Shown piece by piece: positions 44,661-54,020 of a stretch of 64,000 nucleotides of DNA. The stretch covers positions 1,736,001 through 1,800,000 of the forward strand of contig JAGUCH010000003.1 in the NCBI GenBank assembly GCA_019096065.1, given 5' to 3'. The notes below the pieces were generated by a model. The model made no database searches. It was given only the letters and a program-made list of their open reading frames with translations, and was not told where the DNA came from. The position numbers and the translations under genes were made by a program. Position 1 is the first letter of the stretch. Each line of letters opens with the position of its first letter. The DNA is from Paracyclopina nana. Lineage: Eukaryota > Arthropoda > Copepoda > Cyclopoida > Cyclopettidae.

Positions 44661-46404
44661 TTATAAGTTCAGCCCGAGTTGCTGCTGATCTTCTAAAGCC
44701 TTCATGAATTCATTAAAGTCTAAAATTCCGTCGTCGTTGCCATCAAATTGATCCAGGAGCGAGTCGACCAAGCCTGAAAAATAGGGTTTCAATAACATCA
44801 TTAGTGGTTTTGTTAAAGTTAACAAGATTATCATCTCTTTCTTGCAATTCTATTTTTGGGAAATGAATGTTAGGAATACGTGGAGAATAATGAAACGCGC
44901 TTGGTTCTTACTGCTCGTAGCTAATCTTTCCATCTGCATTTCTGGCGAAAAGAAGTCGTTTGGCAAGTTGTCCTCCCCCTGAATAATTAACATGCATTGC
45001 ATGTGGGATTGGGAAAAAGGCGAAGCATTCTCATGAAAACTGCTAAAGTCTAGTTTATGTCTACTGCAACCAAAAACGAAACAGCACCTTGGCAACAAGT
45101 TTTCGGATCGCACCCAAATGCGCATAAATCTAGATATTTGTTTCAATTGCCAGGAAAATCTCGAATTTCACAATATGTGAGTCCAAAATTGGATGATTAG
45201 TCAACAACCAATATTTGCTAAAATAATAGCTACACAAATTGACTGGTTGATCACTCCTCCTATTGTTGAAAATTGGGCGAGCATCGAGGAAACAAATCTG
45301 GGGCTATTATTACTCGCTAATTGAACAACACTTTAAAAAAAAGTGAAAACAATCAGTGAAACAGACTTTTCATATGAAAGTACTAAAAGCCAACGTCATG
45401 CGCCCTTAATGAAAATGCTGAGCTGTGTACTTATAGTTTTAATGTCCTCTTGGCTTCCAGGAATCGGATCGTCTTTCTCAGAAGCTTCCTCTTGATGTCT
45501 GTCCTCGTTTCGTCCATGTAGAATGGCTTTGTACAACTCCAGCCCGTCTAAGCCATCCTCGCCATCGTCGTGTGTTCTAAGAAAAGGGTGCTAAAGTTTA
45601 TAGTTTCATAGTTATCATGTGTATCCATAAAGAAGATCGGATCATCAAACTTAGGCGTACAATATATCATCATTAACCCAGATTTTCACCACAAAAGAAA
45701 GAAACCTCATGACAATTGAAGCCTTGATTAAGTGTTCACAAATAATTAGCTAGGATAACCAACTAATGATGTTATCTTTATACATTGATGAGTTATGCTC
45801 ACGTGTACCAGCTGAAAGCCAATTCATGTTGGCTCATCTGATTTATAGCTTCCTGCGTGAATACATCATTAAACTCTTCTTTTATATGCCTATATGATTG
45901 GATAAAGAAATAATTCAATTAAGTTCATCCTATTTTGGCTTTTTTCATGACAACATTGAAACATGTACCATAACGCTGCTTCTCAGTTTATCCTGTTTCA
46001 TGGACAGCTCAAAGCCTCAAACTGCGGCAGCAACAGCTGAACCCAATAACTGATTAATAAGATTCAGCGAGACAAAGCATTTGGATTTGGGCTTGAAATT
46101 GGAGGGCAACGACAGGTCATCAATTTGCGAAACGGGAAATTGTCTCATGATCAGCATAAGGTAATCCGATTTTGGTATCTTTGTTTAAAATAGCTTCATG
46201 ACAGCTTGCGAAAGTGGGAGTGGGGCTTTCGAATGGGCACTTAATCTAAATCACTCACTCTCTATCTTCAACGAGGTGGTTCAGCTCTTGGGCTGCATCC
46301 TCCAGACGGCTGCTGCCCGTCCCAAATGTCATTTGGCCATGAATGGGCTTGGGGCAATGAAGGCCCATCACGACAAGCAGTGAGAGGTAGCAGTAGACCT
46401 TCAT
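44661..46404 (-). CDS. MCFD2: MCFD2-like EF-hand secretory cargo-receptor subunit
   Basis: Four exons (46404-46259, 45889-45803, 45576-45431, 44773-44661) give 163 residues. The signal peptide is MKVYCYLSLLVVMGLHCPKPIHG. The family hallmark follows: EHIKEEFNDVF, MSQHELAFSWYTTHDDGEDG, LDGLELYKAILHG and LDQFDGNDDGILDFNEFMKAL, giving two EF-hands as in vertebrate MCFD2. With LMAN1/ERGIC-53, MCFD2 exports selected glycoproteins from the ER. The exon 2 donor (GTGAGC at 45802) was chosen because the alternative GTACAC four codon bases earlier would create a stop. The linker between the EF-hands is Glu/Asp-rich. The stop codon lies only 15 bp from the Nmd3 stop on the other strand. Confidence 0.85.
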
Positions 46405-46412
46405 GATTTCGC

Positions 46413-46619
46413 CTATTTTTGGACTGGCTCCTCCTCGACGAGACCCCGAGGCCGCAGAGGCCGTCTGGACTTTTGCCAGATTTGATAGCAGGCAAAAATG
46501 GCAAGAGCCACACGCACTGAAACACTTTCAACGGTGAAAAATAGGTAGATTTGGCCAATGAAAATGCAGAGCATGATAATCAAAGTGGATGCATCATTTG
46601 CCATGATGCTTTGACTCAT
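46413..46619 (-). CDS. 68-residue membrane ORF directly upstream of the MCFD2-like gene
   Basis: ATG 46619 opens a 68-codon ORF whose stop is 8 bases before the MCFD2-like ATG, in the same presumed transcript. It encodes one long or two close hydrophobic stretches (TLIIMLCIFIGQIYLFF; VRVALAIFACYQIW), then a basic patch (KSRRPLRPRG) and an acidic tail. I cannot name the family. It looks like a small integral membrane protein rather than a random uORF because of its amphipathic-free helices and well-formed termini. Either the mRNA is bicistronic, or a second promoter or trans-splicing serves the downstream gene. Confidence 0.55.
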   Translation of the reverse strand: MSQSIMANDASTLIIMLCIFIGQIYLFFTVESVSVRVALAIFACYQIWQKSRRPLRPRGLVEEEPVQK

Positions 46620-49170
46620 GCACGCGCGTACACACTCTTTTAATATTTGTTGTGGGTAGCTCCTGCACTTAGCCGAGGTAAAAGCTTTTCAAGTGACGTT
46701 TGCCAACTCCTATACTATAAGAGTGTGTATAGTATGCTTCGCTTGGAAAGAAAACAGCTGAATTCATGTAGTAAATGAAGTAATCCTCATCTCTCAAGCT
46801 TATTCAATTGATGGCTTTAAAATAAGGGAAATTCTAATTAGAGAATATTTTAAAGGAGCGTCATGAACTCGACTAGGTTATTCTTACTTTCGAGAAATGG
46901 TAAAAATATGGCATATTACAATCATATATGTAAGATCATGTATCTTCAATGGAAATAGGCATTATATTTTTAGGCTTCTACGAAACATCACTGAATCAAA
47001 ACTTGTGCTACAAATTGGTTTTCGCGATATTTTATCCACACAACCCATTTCAATTAATTCGTAACTTTAATGTATTTGATTCAATTCATCACTGCTGGAC
47101 TTGCTAGCCAATGTCTGTTGAATGCAATACATTTTTGGGTTGATAATTTAGGCACCAATATAAAAGGGTCCAGACTTAAAAAACTAGGTTGACTTCATTA
47201 CTTTGCTACTCAGAACAGATTTGAAAAACAATCTATGAGTTTATTATCTCATACCCTAGATCAACATTTAGCCAGAACTCTCCAGATTGGTTTGACATTT
47301 TTCTGAGCCCTCGATTTCCTCAACAGTAAAACGAGGTCATGTAAACTTACACATTGCTTTATTTTTTGCAGGTTGGAATTTCTATGTAATGTTGCTCAAT
47401 TTAGCCAATGTTTGGCTAAAAAGCTAAAAGATCAGATCATTTATATTTTGGCACAGCCTTTCATAATGTAATATGAGTCTTTACATAATTTCATAGATTA
47501 CACTTTTATGCAATGCATAATTGCTTATAACTTTGTACAATCTTTAATTATTGGTATTTATAAAACTTTTTCACTGGAGAGCTTTGAAAAAAGTTAGCTT
47601 TAAATTCACCGGTCAAAAGCTTTGCACTATTAAAGGGGATGTCTCATAATCGGCATTTGGCGCGCGGAATTTCTCCGCATGTACATAAGGTCAGTAGCGA
47701 GGCTGCTGCAGCAGCTAGCTAAACTTCGCTTCTTTCCTCTTATGCATATGTGGAGAAATCCCGCGCGCCAAATGCCGATTGTGAGACATCCCCTTTGAGC
47801 CCAGAAAGCTCAGACCTGCAAGTCAAAATGAAGGAAATAACATTTCTGCAAAGCACATGCACTGACTTGGATTTCCTTCTGCAATATGCAAGATGCATCA
47901 TTCTTGGATCTAGTGAGTGAGGTAGCGTTTTATTAATGCACTCAACATAAGATCCATTATTAGCCACCATGATTCAACTTTGTCATTCATCTGCTTTTTT
48001 CTGTGGGGGTAACAGAACACCTCTAAGTGTGCAGCGCAACCGAAAGCTTAGTTCATGTGGCTGGAAAAACTGATAAGGTGGGAAATTTCCCAATTTCTTG
48101 GGTTTCCATGAAATTGCCTATTCTCAGCTGTTCATATCTGATGAAAACAGTTAATTGAAGGTGACCTGGGCTGTAGCAACAGAGCGCATATTTCCAAGTA
48201 TTTCCAAGTTTCGTCATCAAAGTCAACAAAAGCACGTGGGGGAAAGCTCGTTGCATCGCCCCTTGGGGAAAGCCGGGGGATAATACGCGACGCTACTCGT
48301 TTCCTATCCCATCAACACGTTATTTCACCATGATATTCCTGAGTATTAATAGTCCTCTGGAAAGCATTACATTCATGCAAAGTCCTTTCTTATTTGCTAT
48401 TTTGAGTTTTTGCAGAAAAAGGATTAAGCTAATTTTGTACGCTCATTTTGGAGATTCTCAGAATTGGACATCCGATTATCTATTTCCACGATTTGTGCCA
48501 AAACTTCTAATGTTTATAAAAATTCCTATTACTGCATGAGATTGGATTTACCTAGAGGGACCAATCTACTTGTCACTTACGTTGACGTCATTTGATGTTG
48601 GCTGGACGACAAATAATGCAAGATAAACAGTGCTGCTGCTATGACCAAAACGCTTTCTTCTGTTTTGATCAGTACGATAATTACATTCGTCGGATTTCAG
48701 TACGTTTGAGAAAAACAACGTGCTGCACTTTTTTAATACTTGATTGCGCTTGCATGCTTTTTGTTGCCAAGGCCAAAAAAAGGCTCGATTTCGGCAATTT
48801 CCTGGTAATTTTTTCACTCCAACTTCTTACGAAGTGTCGCATGATATGAATTCTTCGTAGTATCTTCCGAAATATCCCTTTGTGCATTTTAACTTCGTTT
48901 CATCATGCAGCTCTTCATCCCTAGGAAATCATATTGGCTAACTCAATTACAAATGCTGCTGCATATTCTCACATAATCATTTATTCATTTCAGCTGAAAT
49001 GTCTAGCGTTGATTTCTTTTACTTTCACGGCCAAAAGTCGGCCCAAAAAATTCCTGATGAATAAATTAGACTGTGGGGAATCCCCATATGCCAAAGTTGA
49101 TTAGATATTGGTTTTCCTTGGGTCAAGGTGAAAAAAGTGTTGATTTGATATGGGTCAGTAGATTTTTGCT
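46620..49170. other. Intergenic region with one inverted-repeat element
   Basis: Apart from the hairpin element at 47632-47796, no gene or repeat was recognised in this AT-rich interval. Confidence 0.4.
47632..47796. mobile_element. 165-bp hairpin (MITE-like) element
   Basis: Inverted arms of about 57 bp starting AAAGGGGATGTCTCA are separated by a loop of about 50 bp. The arms are nearly perfect and GC-rich (TTTGGCGCGCGG) against AT-rich surroundings. No clear target-site duplication is seen (TTA on the left, TGAG on the right), so the insertion boundary is uncertain. Confidence 0.6.
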
Positions 49171-49419
49171 CTCGCTTTTACAAAGACCGAGGCTCTCGTC
49201 GGAAAAACGCGAGAAAGCCTGAGCTGAAGAAGCGCGTTTGCAGCCGCGAATGCGAGCTAGATGATCAACGAGCTCGACGCTCATAAAAAGCGCGGGTTTA
49301 GCCAAGTTCCAACCATTAACTCACGACCGACAGGCGAAGAAACAGCTACAACGCCGAGGACTTTTAAGCAGCAAAAAAGGACAGCAAAAAGAAGAAGCGT
49401 TGCGCCTCAAAAAGTCAAG
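49170..49419 (+). other. Probable 5' non-coding exon of the secreted-precursor gene
   Basis: A GC-richer stretch ends in a donor (CAAG|GTAGGG). The next exon follows an acceptor (TCGTTGTAG) at 49529, one base before the ATG at 49531. An upstream ORF starting at 49261 runs through it but enters exon 2 out of frame with the signal peptide. The 5' limit is a guess. Confidence 0.4.
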
Positions 49420-49530
49420 GTAGGGCTTTCTAATATATTTATGAAACTATAAGAAATGACTCATTCTCATGGGAAGGCCGAAAAGCACGATAATTTTTGC
49501 AGTAGTGTGAACTAATTCAATCGTTGTAGC

Positions 49531-52409
49531 ATGAGGACGGATTCGTTTGTTGTTTTGGCCACACTTTTTACCACTTGTGCGCGGTCCCATCCTCGAATGA
49601 TGCGGTACCCAACCAGGAAAAATGAAGTTTCAATTGTTCCTGTTGGACCTAAAACTAGTAGTAGTTTTCGATGCTCATCTACGACTAGTTCTTAGCAAAC
49701 ATCTCTCAGTATGTGCCAAACTAGTCAGCATGCCTTGTTAATGCGAAGTCTCATATGCTGACATTTTTTTTATGCTTTCAGCCTCAAAAACTTGTCAGCA
49801 TGCCTGGAGATGTCGATCAACTGCTGCAGTGGCTCCGGTGCTGCTTGTTTTTTGACTATTACATTCTTTGTTGGGTTTGGAATGGTTGGTATCGAAAACA
49901 ATTAGTACCGAACTGAAATATGAGTGGTGAAGGTCGAAAACTAGTAGTTGCCACAAAACAGTCATTCCGGCCACGACCTCAGTACGGCGTCTGCATGGCC
50001 TCACGAGGATGCATTTTTGGCTGCCATTTATGTTTATTTGTTGCTGTTATTATCACAATAAAATTTGCACTTAGTTATGTACACTCGAAATGGTTAATAT
50101 AATATTTCATCTGCAACAATGCATTCATTGCTTAGAAGTCGAGGGTTCAGTCTCCGAGGAGGACGAACCAGTCAGCAGCTCATCCGGGATGCTCGTCCTT
50201 GGCAACAATACCTTCAAAACCTTGGTCCAAACTTGTCTTTCCCGCATCCAAAACGGCCCGCTTCTTCGAGTTGATTTCAGCAGCGCCGAGCTCGTAGTCC
50301 AAGGCTTGTCTTATTCGAATCCAAACTTGTCTTTCCCATAGTCGAAAATTGCCGGCTCCCGAGTCGATTTCGGCAGCGCAGCGCCGAGCTCGTAGTCTCC
50401 AAGCCAAGCCTGAGTTTTTGCCAAAGTCCAAGGCCCCAGAGCCTGCCTTATTCGAATCCAAACTTGTCTTTCCCGTAGTCCAAAATGGCCCACTTCTTCG
50501 AGTTGATTTCGGCAGCGTTGAGCTCGGCCCCTGATCGAGCTTGTCTTATTTGAATCCAAACTTGTCTTTCCGGTAGTCCAAAATCGCCGGCTCCGAGTTG
50601 ATTTCAGCAGCGCCGAGCCCGCGTACTCTTCAAGCCTGAGTTTTTGCCAAGTCCAAGCCCCCTGAGCTTGTCTAATTCGAATCCAAAATTGGCCGGCTCC
50701 CGAGTCGATTTCGGCAGCGCCGAGCTCGTAGTGGCCAAGGGGAAACGGAAATGGACAAAATTGTAAACAAAGTTCATGAGCAATTTTAACTTTCATTTTT
50801 CAATCACGAATTGCTCTAAAGTAGTCCCAAGAATTGTAGAAAAAGAACTCTTCCGATCACTCTGACATCTGCAACTCCTTGTGCCAAAACCCATTTGCAG
50901 AAGGATCATCAAAACCTAATATAAGGGGAAAAAATATATTTGTTGAAAACAAATACAAGTTTGAGACTACTTTAAGGAAATTAGGCTGACATTACTTTGC
51001 ACATCAAATGTACTCAAAAGTGGTCTCACCATTATACTACTTTTCGATGCACTATCTTGGTAAACCTTGTCGGATCGAAAAGTAGTTCTTGTTTCGCGAA
51101 AAGCGATACAGCACGGGAAAATTTTTCCTGGTTGGGTACGACCTTTGGGCAGACACCAGAGACCCCACAGTGATTGTGAACCCTCGTCTTCACCACAACA
51201 CACAAAGCAGAAGGACTATGCAGCAGCACCATCAAAGGCAGATCTCTGAAAAGATGGCTGAACTCGACCTGCAGACGGAAAAGCCATTTGAAAGTGATTT
51301 GATGGAAGACATGATCGCCACTGCAACGGAGTCCATTTTGCCTACATCTATCGATGTTCTGTCAAGGTAATTACAGTTGTCAAGGTATTTTGGGAATTAA
51401 GCCTTTGTGACGCGCTCAGTATCGATTTAAAATCCTCAAGTCGGATTTAATAAATTGGATAGATGTCATATATCCGAAAATTCCATGAATCGATCACTTC
51501 GATAGGCTAGATAATATTGACAAATTCTTGCAAATTTCCTCTTCTGACCGGCTTAGCAAATTTACGTTCATATTTACCAAAAATGAAAAAAAAAATATGA
51601 ACATGTGGTGTTTTCTTTCAGTTGGCAGCATCTAAAGTTACATGGAGTTTTCTCAGAATATTGACTAAGGAACTTGATTTGTTTTTTGCTTAATAGCAAG
51701 AATTATTAGCCGATCTTTGTTGCCAAGTTTGAACAAATGAAGCTTATCTTAATTTATGTGAAGCATTTGGTCTTTAAAAAGAGCAGCTTGTGGAGTAAAT
51801 TCATGAAGTGAGACTAGGGTGATTAAGCTGGAAAGTAGCACCAGGGGGGTGATGCAACAACAACTAAACTGGTCAGTTTGTTTAGATTGTCACTGGGAGT
51901 CTCATTACCATGCCAAAGGATGCAAGGCTAACCTTGTTTTTTTACCTTTTCAGGCGCGAGGCCGAAAGTCCTCGACGGAAAAACATCAATTCCATGAGAG
52001 GGACTTTGGGTAGTGACACTAGGTTTTGGAAAAGTCGTCATGTTGAATCAACTTGCGAGGTAAACAGAGAGAAAAATCTAAGATTGATTAAAGGTCGTGT
52101 TGGGTCAACTGTTTAATTGGGAATCATGAGTAGCGCCACCTATAATTTTGTTATCTCAAAATGCAACTAATTGTAGATGGCGCTGTTTAAAAAAAGATGG
52201 CCCGGCACGGAAATAAAAGTTGCCTATAACCTTGCTGATGATTACCATAATTTTTTCAGCCTGACAAAGTTCGAATCTGCGAGAATTGCTTGAAAATCAC
52301 ACGTTTTCCCGAGGCATACGGACAATGCTGCAATGATATCAATAACGCTTTTAGCTGGTGCAAAAGGATCTTTGCGTACACCAGCAACAATAACAATAAT
52401 CGAGGCTAA
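49531..52409 (+). CDS. Secreted cysteine-containing precursor, exon split by a transposon
   Basis: Coding segments are 49531-49607, 51139-51366, 51954-52059 and 52260-52409. The first two are one exon interrupted by the 1.5-kb element at 49608-51136. Removing the element and one TA copy leaves a continuous frame, and the whole model would be 186 residues. The N-terminus is a signal peptide (MRTDSFVVLATLFTTCARS). The middle is polar with basic pairs (QSRRTM, SPRRKN). The C-terminal exons hold six cysteines, in CEPDKVRICENC and FPEAYGQCCNDINNAFSWC. The layout suggests a secreted hormone- or growth-factor-like precursor. The CxxC-x12-C spacing recalls part of the ITP/CHH pattern, but the adjacent CC does not fit. 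I cannot assign a family. As sequenced, the element should disrupt the product. Confidence 0.65.
49608..51136. mobile_element. 1,529-bp TA-flanked non-autonomous transposon inside a coding exon
   Basis: The terminal inverted repeats are 16 bp and identical (CCCAACCAGGAAAAAT at 49608 and its complement ending at 51136). TA flanks both ends (49606-49607, 51137-51138). There is no transposase ORF. The interior contains a 0.5-kb tandem repeat (50226-50735). Perfect terminal repeats and an intact target duplication argue for a recent insertion mobilised in trans by a TA-specific transposase. Confidence 0.85.
50226..50735. repeat. Higher-order tandem repeat within the transposon
   Basis: The landmark CCAAACTTGTCTTTCC recurs at about 50226, 50321, 50459 and 50554, with a degenerate copy at 50681. 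The spacings of roughly 95, 137, 96 and 127 bp alternate, so the real unit is a dimer of about 225-230 bp. Each monomer also carries a GATTTC(A/G)GCAGCG...GAGCTC block. On the minus strand the units are largely open and read ELGAAEI(N/D)S-like peptides, but no full ORF spans the array. Confidence 0.75.
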
Positions 52410-54020
52410 AAAACTCCATTGTCGGATCAACTGTTGCAGCCGCCAAAAGGAAAGAACACACCAAAAGTAGCATTTTTACTACCGCGCCTGAAGTAAAAAA
52501 GAAGAAGACGTCGGAAATAAGTAATGCCGAATGTTAGCAGCATCTGTGTGATACAAAGCGATTATGTAAAAAAGAAGTATTTTTTAAGTAATTCAGTACT
52601 AATTACCAAAATATTGCCACGATCTCTCTGCTGATATGAAACATATATATCTACATTATTTTGCAATCCCTCTCGTATTCTCAGTGTTGCCCTTGAATGA
52701 TGAAGGCTTTTTATGGTGAGAGCAAGGCAGACCTGATGGATATAAATAGGTTGCTCTTTTCATTTAGTTCATTGGGTGTGCTTTTGCTTCTCACCAAATT
52801 TACCTTATCTCAGCCAAAAAGCCACTTCTCTGATCCCCACCTCTACCTAATGTCAAAGACAAAATTACTCTTATCATTATATACTTCTAGCTGACGACAT
52901 TCATAATATAGAAGTAGAGTGACCTATCAACATATAAAAATCTTGGAATGTTTGTACCTTACAGTGGAGAAACATTTTGACACGTTGATTAAATATACTT
53001 ATGATGTAAAAAAAACCTCTTTGCAGTTGGTGCTCTTCTCTTAATGACTGAGTGAAAAAGCATAATTAATTTTAGTAGCCAGAAGAAAAAGACGTCAGAC
53101 GCAAGTTCTTTTCAAAGCTGTTGTATTTTTTTCTGCATGAATGTTCATGACTTTTAATTAGGGCCAAGTCGGAAGAGTAAAATAAGGTTAAGGTCGGAGC
53201 TTTCAAACTAAAAAGCCACTTATACTCATTAGTGATATCTAGGCTTTTCCGTCGCAGATGTCCATTATGTTTGGTTTATTTTGGATTTCCTCGCACAAGT
53301 GGCTTTTTAAAGCTCCCTTTAATGTTCCGTTCATATGAATAAAAAATGCTTATGACGTATGTATATGATCTTGACCAAAAACTAAGAAAATTGATACTCA
53401 AAAGTTTATTTTGTTATTCTTGAAATTTTCACCGTCTAACAATTATTGCTAAGTTCGAAAATGATAAAGTCTGGAAATCACAAGCTTTTTAGCGTTATTA
53501 TTAAGATGACGTAAAAGAGCACCTACAATTTGGGCTCCACGTTTATATAAATGTTCTAAATAAAGTTGTCTTTGTTAGTTGATTAGGTCTTTATTTTCAA
53601 AATTGATCAATTATTGATATTTCACTCAAATATATTTGCTTCATACGTAGTAACTATGGAGGCTGCAATTATCTATATTTCTCCCAAATACATAGATGAC
53701 TAAAAACCATGCATATATCAATACTTGATGTAACCACTGGAGATTAGTGGTCAAATATAGATGACAGTACGCAAAATTCTTCTTTTTGATTTTATTCCAA
53801 CGTTTGATCACGGTCTTTCTCCTTTTCATATGCTATTCCGTATTCTAGGCGTTAATCGGTTACATTTACGTTATTAGAGTAGAAGCAGGAAAAGTGATAC
53901 GATACGCAAAGGAGCTTTTCAGTGTTACTTTATTTTTAGCTGATATTCAATTGCGAGATGAGATTACATTTACTAGTACAACATTCACATGATTCCGGAT
54001 TTGAGAGCTTAGGGAATATC
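52410..54020. other. Intergenic region, nothing recognised
   Basis: AT-rich spacer between convergent genes, probably including both 3' UTRs. Confidence 0.4.

Noticed and set aside
44850-45146. 98-codon minus ORF in the MCFD2-like gene
   Set aside because: It lies within the intron between exons 45576-45431 and 44773-44661 and has no matching splice sites.
49261-49419. Upstream ORF as the true start of the secreted-precursor gene
   Set aside because: It enters the signal-peptide exon out of frame after the only plausible splice, so it is treated as a leader ORF.
50311-50796. 161-codon minus ORF (repeat peptide)
   Set aside because: It is a by-product of the tandem repeat within the transposon. 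Units differ in frame and no start or end context is shared.
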